A DNA stretch of 64,000 nucleotides, taken from positions 62,001-126,000 of the forward strand of contig NZ_JAMRXH010000013.1 in NCBI RefSeq assembly GCF_023740735.1, given 5' to 3'. Under the pieces are notes generated by a model that saw only the letters and a program-made list of their open reading frames with translations, did no database searches and had not been told where the DNA came from. Origin of the DNA: Nocardia sp. CDC159. Its GTDB lineage: Bacteria > Actinomycetota > Actinomycetes > Mycobacteriales > Mycobacteriaceae. Made by a program: the position numbers and the translations under genes. This document shows, piece after piece, positions 8,395 through 16,667 of the stretch. How positions within the stretch are numbered: the first letter of the stretch is position 1; each line of letters begins with the position of its first letter.

Positions 8395-9840
8395 TCACGC
8401 CTTGCGCCGCTTGCTGGTGCCGGACTTCTTGCGCGCGGTGGTGGTGCGGTTGGCATTCTTCCTGGGCTGTGGGCGCTGTGCCAGCCAGGCGTGGTGGAGT
8501 TTGCCCAACTCGGTGACCGGCGGGTCGCCGTAGAGCCATTCGCGGGCGATGCGATGCCAATTCGCCGTCGCCTCCAACTGGCCCAGCACACCGAAGGTGA
8601 GAAAGTCGGCCCGGCGGGAGAACAGATGTTCCGGCGGGAGATTCTGCTGTTTCATCCCCGCGTATTCGGCCGCGCGCGGATCGACGGCGAGTACGAAGGC
8701 GCCGCTGGCCAATTCGGGGGTGATGGTCAGCTCCTCGTCCACCACCACCCATTCGCAGGCGGCCAGCACGTATTCCAGCGCCTCCTCGGGGGTGACCTCG
8801 TCGGGCTCCTCGATCACGCCGCGCTGGATCAGCAACTGCCACAGCTCCTCGGCGCGGTCCTCGGCCGCGAACCGGATCCCGGCCATCTCGGCCTGTACAT
8901 GTTTGGGATCCATCCGGTTGTAGAGGCCGAAGTCCAGGAACGCGACCCGGCCGTCCTCGCCGAGCAGCAGATTGCCCGGATGCGGATCGCCGCAGAACTC
9001 GTTGAAGGTGAACAGCGAGCCGACATAGAAGCGGTAGATGATCTCGCCGACCCGGTTGCGCTCCGCGGCGGGCAGGGCGCGGATCTCCTCGAAGCCGCGG
9101 CCCGGAAAGTACTCGCTCACCAGCACCCGGGTGCTCGACAGTTCGGGCATGCACTTGGGCACCACGATGAACGGGTGGTCGGCGTAGAGTTCGGCGATCT
9201 CGCACTGGGTGTTGGCCTCGGCGACGTAGTCGAGTTCGCTCTCCAGATTCAGCCGCAGCTCGTCGAGTACGGCCGGGGTGACCCAGGGCATGGCCGACTG
9301 CAGCACGCGGCGGAACATGGCCAGATTCTTCAGATCCGCGCGTACGGCCACATCGATGCCCGGGTACTGCACCTTGACCGCGACCTGGCGGCCGTCGTGC
9401 AGCCGGGCGCGATAGACCTGGCCGATGGAGGCGGCGGCGATCGGCTCGGGCTCGAATTCGGCGAACAGCTCGCCGACCGGGCGGCCGAAGTCCTCCTCGA
9501 TCACCGCGCACATGGTCTCGAAGGAGACCTTGGGGGCGCTGTCGCGCAGCACGGCCAGGCGGCGCTGGAAGCGTTCGCGGTGTTCGGCCGGGACCAGGTC
9601 CAGATCCAGGACCGAGAGCATCTGCCCGAGCTTCATGGCGACGCCCTTCATGGTGCCCAGCACCATGACCATCTGCTCGGTCGCCCGGATCATCGACTCC
9701 TCGGCCATCCGGGCCCGCACCGCTTCGGAGCGACCGCGCATGGAGCGTCGAGTGCGCTGCGCGCGGATGACATTGCCGGCGACCGCCACGCCCAGCTTGG
9801 TCCCGCGAGCGAGTCGGGACGTCGGCAACTCTTTCGCCAT
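8395..9840 (-). CDS. ABC1/UbiB-type atypical kinase (AarF family)
   Basis: Protein of 481 residues of the ABC1/UbiB/ADCK family, ATP-dependent kinase-like proteins linked to isoprenoid quinone and lipid homeostasis. All family hallmarks are visible: KxGQ motif (MKLGQMLS), Ala-rich nucleotide loop (AAASIGQVYRA), the invariant lysine (VAVKVQYPG), DPHPGNLLL catalytic loop and FLDFG. The C-terminus is Lys/Arg/Thr rich (about 30 residues). ATG 9840 is chosen because GGAG lies 8 bases upstream; an in-frame ATG at 9924 has no such signal. Likely in one transcription unit with the two downstream genes. Confidence 0.9.
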   Translation of the reverse strand: MAKELPTSRLARGTKLGVAVAGNVIRAQRTRRSMRGRSEAVRARMAEESMIRATEQMVMVLGTMKGVAMKLGQMLSVLDLDLVPAEHRERFQRRLAVLRDSAPKVSFETMCAVIEEDFGRPVGELFAEFEPEPIAAASIGQVYRARLHDGRQVAVKVQYPGIDVAVRADLKNLAMFRRVLQSAMPWVTPAVLDELRLNLESELDYVAEANTQCEIAELYADHPFIVVPKCMPELSSTRVLVSEYFPGRGFEEIRALPAAERNRVGEIIYRFYVGSLFTFNEFCGDPHPGNLLLGEDGRVAFLDFGLYNRMDPKHVQAEMAGIRFAAEDRAEELWQLLIQRGVIEEPDEVTPEEALEYVLAACEWVVVDEELTITPELASGAFVLAVDPRAAEYAGMKQQNLPPEHLFSRRADFLTFGVLGQLEATANWHRIAREWLYGDPPVTELGKLHHAWLAQRPQPRKNANRTTTARKKSGTSKRRKA

Positions 9841-9951
9841 GGAGAGCACTCCGCCTCTCTGCGTGTTCCTCGACCAGCGTTTGCCGCCTGCTAACAGGCT
9901 GCCGATCATAGGAGCTCGGGTCAAGAGCGCTGCGGTGAAAGCCCCGTCGGC

Positions 9952-10611
9952 TCAGTCTTCGGTATCGGGCAGCCGGTGCGGCTGGGCGTTGAACTTCTCC
10001 GGGGAGCCGCCCGCGCGGACCATGCCCTCGATCGCGCTCCAGGCCATCATCGTCATGTGGTCGAGCATCTTGTCGGCCGACATGGCGCGATTGGTGATCC
10101 ACCAGTCGGTCGCCAGTTGCACACCGCCCACGAGCACGTAGGCGTAGAGCATGACGCCCTCGGTCTCCACACCGCGATCGAAGGCCTTGTCGCGCAGCAC
10201 CGCGGCCACCACGTCGGCGAACAGCTTCTCGAAGTCGGCGAGGGTGGATTTGTCGGTGGTGGAGCCGTTGCCCATGATGAAGCGGTACACGTCGGTATCG
10301 GCGTCGACGGTGTGCACATAGGCCGCCAGCGTGTTGCGCACCAGCTCGTACTCGTCGAGATCGTCGCTGATGGCCTCGTAGATCCGCGGCATCAGGGTGG
10401 TCTCGACGAAGCGTTCCATGGTGGCCCGGGTCAGATCGCTCTTATCCGAGAAGTAGCGGTACAGAACGGTTTTCGAGACACCGATCTCGGCCGCGATCTC
10501 GTCCATACCGACATCGCCGCCGCGCTTGCGGATGGCGGCCAGGGTGCCGTCGACGAGTTCCTCGCGCCGATCGATCTTGTGCTGATGCCAGCGCCGTTTG
10601 CGACCGTCCAC
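9952..10611 (-). CDS. TetR family transcriptional regulator
   Basis: DNA-binding repressor-type protein. The N-terminal helix-turn-helix is MDEIAAEIGVSKTVLYRYFSD, followed by a ligand-binding helical domain. It heads the minus-strand run with UbiB-like kinase, reductase and methyltransferase, so it may regulate them. The first GTG (10611) has no good ribosome binding site. The frame stays open upstream, and a CTG at 10689 is preceded by GAGGAG at 7 bases, giving 26 more residues (start LSTEELVEAG), so the true start may be non-standard. Confidence 0.88.
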   Translation of the reverse strand: MDGRKRRWHQHKIDRREELVDGTLAAIRKRGGDVGMDEIAAEIGVSKTVLYRYFSDKSDLTRATMERFVETTLMPRIYEAISDDLDEYELVRNTLAAYVHTVDADTDVYRFIMGNGSTTDKSTLADFEKLFADVVAAVLRDKAFDRGVETEGVMLYAYVLVGGVQLATDWWITNRAMSADKMLDHMTMMAWSAIEGMVRAGGSPEKFNAQPHRLPDTED

Positions 10612-10829
10612 CCGGCCCGTGCGCGCCGGCGCGCTCGCGCCGGAACGCGTGGCTCGGTCACCGGCTTCGACGAGTTCTTCGGTGGACAGGATCGGACTCC
10701 TCGTTCGGGGATATGCGGGCCCATCCAGCTTAGTTCTTTCGTCACGGGATTCGCCGGAGTTCGGTTGTGACCGTGCCCGGGGGCGCGGCGGCTCCGGTGT
10801 GCACTCGCTCGAGCCAGCAGAATGGGCTT

Positions 10830-12206
10830 ATGGAGCAATCTCCCGGCAGCGTTCCCGCTCTGACCGAGTCGCGTGCGGTCGCCGAATCGCGCCGCGAAGT
10901 GGGAAAGACCACAGGCCAACCCCCTACGTCGTTCGCCGATCTGATGGACGAAACCGGCAAGCGGCGCGATCTTCGCAAGATGAAGGCTGTGGCCACGGGT
11001 TTTCTGCTCGCGGCGACGGTGATCTATCTGATCTGTGCCTGGATGGGTTCGCGCGGTCTGGGCGGTGGCTGGGTCGGATATGTGCGGGCGGCGTCGGAGG
11101 CCGGAATGGTCGGCGCGCTGGCGGACTGGTTCGCGGTGACCGCGTTGTTCCGCCATCCGCTGGGCCTGCCCATTCCGCATACCGCGATCATTCGCAAGAA
11201 GAAGGATCAACTCGGCACCAGTCTCGGCGACTTCGTGCGGACGAATTTCCTGTCGCCGGATACCGTTGTGGCCAAGGTGAATTCGGCACAGATCTCGCTG
11301 CGGCTGGGCCGGTGGATGGCCGATCCCGGACATGCCGCGCGGGTTTCGGAGGAGACCTCGACGCTGCTGCGTGCGGTGATCGGGGCGCTGCGCGACGAGG
11401 ATGTGGAGCAGGTCATCGACCACACCATTGTCAAGCGGATCGCCGAACCGCTGTGGGGTCCGCCGATCGGGCGGGTGCTGTCGGAGCTGCTGGCCGAGAA
11501 TCGGCAGGCGCCGCTGCTGGATCTGCTGGCCGAGCGCGCCCATCAGTGGGCGCTGGGCAGTCAGGAGACCATCGATCGGATCGTCATGCGCGACGCGCCG
11601 TCGTGGGCGCCGAAATTCGTGAACGTGCTGCTGTCGGAGCGGATTTATCGGGAATTGGTGGAATTCACCTGGAAGGTCCGCTCCCAGCCCGATCACGAGG
11701 TGCGGTTGGCGGCCACCCGGTTCCTGGAGGATTTCGCACACGATCTGCAGTACGACGACGCCATGATCAAGAAGGCGGAGCGGATCAAGACCGAGATCAT
11801 GGGCCGTGAGGAGATCACCGGAATGGCGCGGGCCACCTGGCGGGCCGCGAAGCGGATGATTCTGGAATCGGCCGACGATCCGAACAGCACGCTGCGGCGC
11901 AAGGTCACCGAGAATGTGCAGCAACTCGGGCAGCGCTTGGTCGACGAGCCCGAACTGCGCGCGCGGATCGACGGCTGGACCGAACGGGGCGTTCGGTATC
12001 TGGTGTCGAACTATGGTTCCGAGATCGCGACGCTCATCAGCGATACGGTTGCCCGGTGGGATGCCGACGAGGCGAGTTCCAAGATCGAATTGCAGGCCGG
12101 GCGCGATCTGCAATTCATCCGCATCAATGGAACGGTCGTGGGATCGCTGGCGGGACTTGCGATCTACGCCGTTTCTCATTTGCTGTTCCCTGGCTGGTCC
12201 GGGTAG
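10830..12206 (+). CDS. DUF445 family membrane-anchored protein
   Basis: About 458 residues. A transmembrane segment near residues 53-72 and another at the extreme C-terminus (VVGSLAGLAIYAVSHLLF) bracket a long helical, probably coiled-coil region, the usual layout of DUF445 (YheB/YjiN-like) proteins. The conserved block GALADWFAVTALFRHPLGLPIPHTAI identifies the family. Function is not known. ATG 10830 was chosen although its ribosome site is weak; upstream GTG codons are in frame. It reads toward the XRE regulator 93 bp downstream. Confidence 0.82.
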   Translation: MEQSPGSVPALTESRAVAESRREVGKTTGQPPTSFADLMDETGKRRDLRKMKAVATGFLLAATVIYLICAWMGSRGLGGGWVGYVRAASEAGMVGALADWFAVTALFRHPLGLPIPHTAIIRKKKDQLGTSLGDFVRTNFLSPDTVVAKVNSAQISLRLGRWMADPGHAARVSEETSTLLRAVIGALRDEDVEQVIDHTIVKRIAEPLWGPPIGRVLSELLAENRQAPLLDLLAERAHQWALGSQETIDRIVMRDAPSWAPKFVNVLLSERIYRELVEFTWKVRSQPDHEVRLAATRFLEDFAHDLQYDDAMIKKAERIKTEIMGREEITGMARATWRAAKRMILESADDPNSTLRRKVTENVQQLGQRLVDEPELRARIDGWTERGVRYLVSNYGSEIATLISDTVARWDADEASSKIELQAGRDLQFIRINGTVVGSLAGLAIYAVSHLLFPGWSG

Positions 12207-12226
12207 CGCCGAATGTTTGCCGAACC

Positions 12227-12259
12227 GGTGCTAGCAGAGTGCTTGCAATAGTTAGCACC
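12227..12259. promoter_or_regulatory. GCTAGCA/GCTTGC-type palindromic operator upstream of XRE-hbhA
   Basis: GGTGCTA (12227-12233) and TAGCACC (12253-12259) form an inverted repeat. Inside are TGCTAGCA (12229-12236), TGCTTGCA (12240-12247) and TTAGCA (12252-12257), spaced about 11 bp, one helical turn. Related elements precede the two alpha/beta hydrolase genes. It lies 41 bp upstream of the XRE gene, so autoregulation is possible but unproven. Confidence 0.5.
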
Positions 12260-12299
12260 TCGTTTTAGAATCGACAGTACAACCGCCGGAAGGTGAGTG

Positions 12300-12842
12300 A
12301 TGGCACAGGATCCCGAGGTTTCCGATCAGAACACCGGGGAATCCGCAGAAACAACTGCGGCCGACCGGGTGGCCCGCGTAGCCAACGCGGCGCACGACAT
12401 CGGAAGCTTCATCCGTGCGCAGCGAGAAGCCGCGCAAGTCTCGCTGCGACAGCTCGCACAGCTGGCGGGGGTGAGCAATCCGTATCTCAGTCAGATCGAG
12501 CGCGGCTTGCGTAACCCGTCCGCCGAGGTGCTCGCGCAGATCGCGAAGGGTCTGCGGGTCTCCTCGGAGGTCTTGTACATGCGGGCCGGTTATCTCGAGC
12601 AGAGGCCGCACAGCCCGGTCCGGGATGCCCTGCTGGCCGATACGGGAATCACCGAGCGGCAGAAGCAGGTGCTGCTGGACATCTACGAATCGTTCCGCCG
12701 GGAAAACGCGGGGAACGACATCGGAGGGGACGCAACGGAATCCACAGGGGGCGTTCCCGGGGGGAACAGGGACAACGAGGTTCCGCACCAGGCCGCCGAT
12801 GGCACCACCGAAGTTCCACGCCAGGAGAACGAAACATCATGA
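12300..12842 (+). CDS. XRE family helix-turn-helix regulator
   Basis: Protein of 180 residues with a central Cro/cI-type HTH (about residues 32-90): SLRQLAQLAGVSNPYLSQIE is the DNA-reading part. A low-complexity acidic/Gly-rich tail follows, of no evident fold. It is the positional counterpart of M. tuberculosis Rv0474, directly before hbhA, and overlaps hbhA by 4 bases (ATGA). ATG 12300 has GGAAGG 6 bases upstream. A palindromic element sits in its promoter region, so it may regulate itself and hbhA. Confidence 0.9.
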   Translation: MAQDPEVSDQNTGESAETTAADRVARVANAAHDIGSFIRAQREAAQVSLRQLAQLAGVSNPYLSQIERGLRNPSAEVLAQIAKGLRVSSEVLYMRAGYLEQRPHSPVRDALLADTGITERQKQVLLDIYESFRRENAGNDIGGDATESTGGVPGGNRDNEVPHQAADGTTEVPRQENETS

Positions 12843-13519
12843 CCGAAGCCAATGCCACCGTGACCAAGCCGCTGTACGCGACCGTGGGTGCGGGTGACGC
12901 CCTCTACACCGCGTTCGCCCAGATCGTCGACGGCCTGCGCGAGCGCGCCGCGACCGCCGACGTGTCCGGCCGGGTCGAGGAGGCCCGCGAGCGCATCGCC
13001 AACCTGCCCGCCGACGCCCAGGAGCGCATCGAGACGCTGCGCCAGCGCCTGTCGACGCTGCCGTCGGAACTGCCCGACGACGTGGCCGAGCTGCGCGAGA
13101 AGCTGACCTCCGAGGAGCTGCGCCGCCTGGTCGACCAGTACTACCACCAGCTGCTGGACCTGTACTCGGATCTGGCCGTGCGCGGTGAGGGCCGGGTGGG
13201 CAAGCTGCGCGAGACCAACCCCGCCTTCGACGAGCAGTTCGTCAAGGTCGAGGGCACCCTCACCGACGTCGTCGCCCGCGCCGAGGATGTGCTGGGCAAG
13301 GTGACCGAGCAGGCCCGCGGCCTGCTGGGCAAGGCCGCCGAGGAGGTCGAGGAGACCGAGGACGCGGTCGAGGCCGAAATCGTCTCGGTAACCAACGAAA
13401 CCGCCCCCACCGCCCCGGTCGCCGAGTCCCCCGCCAAGAAGGCCGCCCCGGCCAAGAAGGCCCCCGCCAAGAAGGCTCCCGCCAAGAAGGCCACCAGCAC
13501 CGGCACCACCAAGAAGTAA
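12839..13519 (+). CDS. hbhA: Heparin-binding hemagglutinin (HbhA) homologue
   Basis: Protein of 226 residues with the HbhA layout. An N-terminal region has one mildly hydrophobic helix, then a long coiled coil (about residues 35-170, rich in heptads of Leu/Ala with Glu/Arg). After an acidic Val/Glu segment comes a Lys-Ala-Pro-rich C-terminal tail of repeated PAKKA units ending TGTTKK. In mycobacteria the methylated lysine tail binds sulfated glycans and mediates adhesion to epithelial cells; it also has been linked to lipid inclusions. Coupled to the XRE gene by ATGA and followed by a hairpin terminator. Confidence 0.92.
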   Translation: MTEANATVTKPLYATVGAGDALYTAFAQIVDGLRERAATADVSGRVEEARERIANLPADAQERIETLRQRLSTLPSELPDDVAELREKLTSEELRRLVDQYYHQLLDLYSDLAVRGEGRVGKLRETNPAFDEQFVKVEGTLTDVVARAEDVLGKVTEQARGLLGKAAEEVEETEDAVEAEIVSVTNETAPTAPVAESPAKKAAPAKKAPAKKAPAKKATSTGTTKK

Positions 13520-13529
13520 GCCGGGCAAC

Positions 13530-13560
13530 GGGTTCCGAAGGCCGCACGCCTCCGGAACCC
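13530..13560 (+). terminator. Hairpin terminator after hbhA
   Basis: GGGTTCCG (13530-13537) pairs with CGGAACCC (13553-13560), and after one mismatch AGGC pairs with GCCT around a CGCAC loop. It lies 10 bp past the hbhA stop. There is no T-run, as is common in high-GC actinobacteria. Confidence 0.65.
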
Positions 13561-13610
13561 GCCACCCCGGGTATCGCAGACAAAGCTGCCCCGCACGCCG
13601 CTGGAAGATT

Positions 13611-13645
13611 GATGCCCCCGCACACGCTCTTCGTGCGGGGGCATC
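13611..13645 (+). terminator. 13-bp perfect hairpin just upstream of DUF2516 gene
   Basis: GATGCCCCCGCAC (13611-13623) is perfectly complementary to 13633-13645 with a 9-nt loop. It ends 8 bp before the DUF2516 start codon and 92 bp after hbhA. It could be a second terminator for hbhA, or an mRNA structure that hides the DUF2516 ribosome site. Confidence 0.55.
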
Positions 13646-13653
13646 GCCCTATC

Positions 13654-13950
13654 ATGGACGGTGTGTACCAGCTGACAAGTACGATCATCTGGCTGCTCTG
13701 GCTGGCGGCCATGGGTGCGACCATCTTTGCGCTGGTCCATGCCATTCGGCAGCGCGCCGATGCGTTCACCGCCGTCTACAAGCTGACCAAGCCGATTTGG
13801 GTGACCATCCTCGCGGTGGCGTTGGGGCTGCTGTTCCTGGCCCGGACGCCGGTCGGATTGATCGGTATCGCCGCGGTCGTCGCCACCGGTGTCTACCTGG
13901 CCGACGTGCGGCCCAAGGTAGACGAGATCCAACGCGGTCCGCGCTGGTGA
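13654..13950 (+). CDS. DUF2516 family small membrane protein
   Basis: Protein of 98 residues from ATG 13654 with three hydrophobic helices (about 10-32, 48-66, 69-85) and short charged ends (C-terminus KVDEIQRGPRW). It matches the DUF2516 family and the position of M. tuberculosis Rv0476 directly after hbhA. Function unknown. An in-frame GTG further upstream would lie inside the preceding hairpin, so ATG 13654 is preferred. Expression may be affected by that hairpin. Confidence 0.85.
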   Translation: MDGVYQLTSTIIWLLWLAAMGATIFALVHAIRQRADAFTAVYKLTKPIWVTILAVALGLLFLARTPVGLIGIAAVVATGVYLADVRPKVDEIQRGPRW

Positions 13951-13986
13951 GCCCGGCCGTGCGAGTGCGGTAGTTTCGCTTCCCGT

Positions 13987-14027
13987 CACCCGTCGTTCGC
14001 CTCCGCGGACGGCGGGTGTCCTTTTTC
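13987..14027 (+). terminator. Rho-independent terminator after DUF2516 gene
   Basis: CACCCGTCGT (13987-13996) pairs with ACGGCGGGTG (14009-14018) with one G-T wobble, followed by TTTTT at 14022-14026. This isolates the following alpha/beta hydrolase as its own transcript. Confidence 0.75.
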
Positions 14028-14032
14028 TGTCC

Positions 14033-14083
14033 GGCTAGCACTAGCAAGCACCCCTTCGGTGGGTTACTGTGGCAAGCAGTAAC
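14033..14083. promoter_or_regulatory. GCTAGCA-type element plus GTTACTG inverted repeat
   Basis: The 12-mer GCACTAGCAAGC at 14038-14049 recurs exactly upstream of the second hydrolase. Read on the minus strand it gives TGCTTGC-TAG-TGCTAGC, tandem heptamers like those before the XRE gene. A separate perfect inverted repeat, GTTACTG (14063-14069) and CAGTAAC (14077-14083), lies close to the ribosome site. Both look like protein binding sites; the regulator is unknown. Confidence 0.5.
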
Positions 14084-14100
14084 ACACAAAGGAGTGTTCG

Positions 14101-15123
14101 ATGTCGGCAACGCTGCCCAACCCGTTCGCGGGTCTCGCGCGTCAGGTGCACGAGCTGCTGCTCGCTCACCGCGCCCAGTTGCGCACCCGGGTGTACGCCA
14201 CCGAGGCGCTGAATCCGCCCGCCGCGCCGCACGAGGTCATTCCCGTCACCGCGAGCGACGGCGCGCGGCTGCGGGTGCACGCCTACGGGCCCGCCGACGG
14301 CGATGTGCTCGTCCTGGTGCACGGCTGGACCTGCTGCCTCGAATACTGGAATCCGCAGATCAACGAGTTCGCTGGGCGCTACCGCGTGATCGCCTACGAT
14401 CAGCGCGGCCACGGCGAGAGCGAATTCGGCTCCGGGCGGGTCACCCCCGATGTGCTGGCCGACGACCTGTCCGCGGTGCTGGCCGCGGCGCTGCGGCCGG
14501 GCCAGCGGGCCGTCCTGGTGGGACACAGCCTGGGCGGCATGACGATTCAGGCCTGGGCCGGGCGTCATCCCGACCAGGTCCCGCAGCGCGCGGCCGCGGT
14601 GGTGCTCACGAATTCGGCCCCGCACGGCCTGATCGCGGCGACGACCGTGGTGCCGCTGTTCAATCGCGGTCTGGTGGCGCTGCCGGATCTGCTCGGGCGG
14701 TTCGGGCTCGGCGCACCGATCGTCTTCCCGCCGATCCGGCCGGTGAAGTGGGTGTTCCGCCGACAGATCATGAGCCTGGCCTCGACCGGCGACATCGCCG
14801 ACTTCGCGCTGGCCATCGTGCGCTCGTGCCCGGCGCGGGTGCGGGCCACATTCGGCATCCTGCTCGCCGAGCTCGACCTCGGCCGCTCCGCGGTGCACCT
14901 GACCGTGCCGACCACGGTGATCGCCGGTTCCAAGGATGATATGACGCCCGTGGTGCATTCCGAACGGATCGCCGAAATGCTCAGGGAAGCCGGCAGTTTC
15001 GTGAAGATGGTGGTCCTGCCGACCGGACATCTGGGCAATGTGGAGGCCTACGAGCGGTTCAACGACGAACTCGCCCGAGTGCTCTCGGCGACCTTCGCCC
15101 CGATCCGCGAGGTCAGCGCGTAG
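14101..15123 (+). CDS. Alpha/beta hydrolase (tandem copy 1)
   Basis: Protein of 340 residues of the alpha/beta hydrolase fold, esterase/lipase-like, substrate unknown. Oxyanion strand LVHGWTCCLEYW, the DQRGHGES turn, nucleophile elbow GHSLGG, acid candidates in AGSKDDMTP, and base His in PTGHLGN are all present, so it should be active. There is no signal peptide. ATG 14101 has AAAGGAG 6-7 bases upstream. It is a clear tandem paralogue of the next gene, with long identical blocks and a matching ACACAAAGGAGTG leader segment. Confidence 0.87.
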   Translation: MSATLPNPFAGLARQVHELLLAHRAQLRTRVYATEALNPPAAPHEVIPVTASDGARLRVHAYGPADGDVLVLVHGWTCCLEYWNPQINEFAGRYRVIAYDQRGHGESEFGSGRVTPDVLADDLSAVLAAALRPGQRAVLVGHSLGGMTIQAWAGRHPDQVPQRAAAVVLTNSAPHGLIAATTVVPLFNRGLVALPDLLGRFGLGAPIVFPPIRPVKWVFRRQIMSLASTGDIADFALAIVRSCPARVRATFGILLAELDLGRSAVHLTVPTTVIAGSKDDMTPVVHSERIAEMLREAGSFVKMVVLPTGHLGNVEAYERFNDELARVLSATFAPIREVSA

Positions 15124-15338
15124 GTCCTTGGGATCGTTGGCGTTTCGTTATCCGCACGGACCGTAGCGGGGAAGGCCCGCGGGCCGATATGTGTTCCAGA
15201 TAACAGGAAATCCCGGCGACCCGCCGGATCGCCCAGGAATTGCGTTGCGCGGGAATGGGTATTCGGTGAAAGCGGGATGCACGCAGCAGAAGTTCCGCTC
15301 GGAACCAGTGCAGAGACGGAAAAACGGGCAACTTCACT

Positions 15339-15368
15339 GCTTGCACTAGCAAGCGCTACTGCTAGCGC
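15339..15368. promoter_or_regulatory. Double palindrome of the GCTTGC/GCTAGC type upstream of second hydrolase
   Basis: GCTTGC-ACTA-GCAAGC (15339-15354) is directly followed by GCGCTA-CTGC-TAGCGC (15353-15368), two perfect 6-bp inverted repeats with 4-bp centres. The 12-mer at 15343-15354 is identical to 14038-14049. It lies about 33 bp upstream of the start codon, where a repressor would block transcription. Confidence 0.55.
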
Positions 15369-15400
15369 GGTAGTGTGCTGGAGGACACAAAGGAGTGCTC

Positions 15401-16435
15401 ATGCTGGTGAAGCTGCCCGAGACGGTGACCGGCCTCCGTCGTGGCGCCGACGCCCTGAACGCGGCCTACAGTGCGCGTTTGCGGTCGCGGACCTACGCCA
15501 CGGCCGCGTTGAACGTCGCACCGTCCCCGGAAATCGTTTCCGTCACGACCGCCGACGGCGCCCGCCTTCGGGTGCACGCCTACGGCCCCGCCGATCGCGA
15601 CGTGCTCGTGCTGATCCACGGCTGGTCGTGCTGCCTCGAGTACTGGAATCCGCAGATCAACGCATTTGCCGGTGAGTATCGCGTGGTCTCCTACGACCAG
15701 CGCGGCCACGGCGAATCCACCCTGGGCTCCGAGCGTTTCAGCGCCGATCAGCTGGCCGGAGATCTGTCGGCCGTGCTGGACGCGGTATTGCGCCCCGGCC
15801 AGCGCGCGGTGCTGGTCGGACACAGCATGGGCGGCATGACGATTCAGGCGTGGGCGCGCCGGTTTCCGGAACAGGTCGCGCAGCGGGCGTCGGCCATCAT
15901 GCTCGCCACCACCGCCGCGAGCCGGATTCCCGGTCGCGCCAAGATCATTCCGCTGCTCAACGAGTTGATGCCCGCACCGACCTGGGTTGCCCAGGCGCTG
16001 TTCGGCGCTCCGGTCCCGCTGCCGGGAACGGCCGCGGCGCGCGGCATTTTCCGCAATCGGATCATGACCGCCGCCGCGACGGACGAGGCCGTGGCCTTCG
16101 GCCTGGCCATCGTCCGCTCCTGCAATCCGGCCGTGCGCGGCGCGGTCGCGCGCGATCTGGCCAAACTCGATCTGGCCGAGGCCGCCGCCCACATCACCGT
16201 GCCGACCGTCGTCGTCGCCGGGGAATTCGACAAGCTGCTGCCGCAGATCCACTCCCGCGAGATCGCGGATCTGCTGGCCGCCAACGGTTCCCTGGACCGC
16301 TACGTTCTGTTGCCGACCGGTCACCTACCGAATATCGAGGCCCCGCACGAATTCAACACCGAACTGCACCGCCTGATCCGCCTGGCCCGCACGGGCGTGC
16401 CGGGCCTGCGCGTCGGCGGCGCCGCGGCATCGTGA
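15401..16435 (+). CDS. Alpha/beta hydrolase (tandem copy 2)
   Basis: Protein of 344 residues, paralogue of the preceding hydrolase. It has HGWSCCLEYWNPQIN, DQRGHGES, nucleophile GHSMGG, acid candidates in AGEFDKLLP and base His in PTGHLPN. ATG 15401 is preferred over GTG 15395 because AAAGGAG ends 6 bases before it. The region between the copies (about 280 bp) holds the double palindrome and nothing else recognisable. Substrate unknown. Conservation of the promoter element between copies points to shared control. Confidence 0.87.
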   Translation: MLVKLPETVTGLRRGADALNAAYSARLRSRTYATAALNVAPSPEIVSVTTADGARLRVHAYGPADRDVLVLIHGWSCCLEYWNPQINAFAGEYRVVSYDQRGHGESTLGSERFSADQLAGDLSAVLDAVLRPGQRAVLVGHSMGGMTIQAWARRFPEQVAQRASAIMLATTAASRIPGRAKIIPLLNELMPAPTWVAQALFGAPVPLPGTAAARGIFRNRIMTAAATDEAVAFGLAIVRSCNPAVRGAVARDLAKLDLAEAAAHITVPTVVVAGEFDKLLPQIHSREIADLLAANGSLDRYVLLPTGHLPNIEAPHEFNTELHRLIRLARTGVPGLRVGGAAAS

Positions 16436-16667
16436 CGGTGTGTTCGCCGAAAGCGTTATCCACCAACTCCGGTTGACGCGTCCAGGAAGCGGAAACTGGA
16501 GGCAGCGAGACCTCCCCGAATAACCGCGGGGGATGGGCGGCAGCACGGTTGTCCGGGCTGTCGGCCAAGGCCGGTCAAGGGCGCCCGGTCTTGGCTCTCC
16601 CGCGGTGAGTTATCCATGTGCTTGCGAAATTTGTTGTTGCGAAACGTAAACCGTGGGTTTTCGGCGT

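Noticed and set aside
8375..10102. Long minus-strand frame overlapping the UbiB-like kinase in another register
   Set aside because: Arg/Gly-rich shadow of the kinase, whose own frame holds all family motifs.
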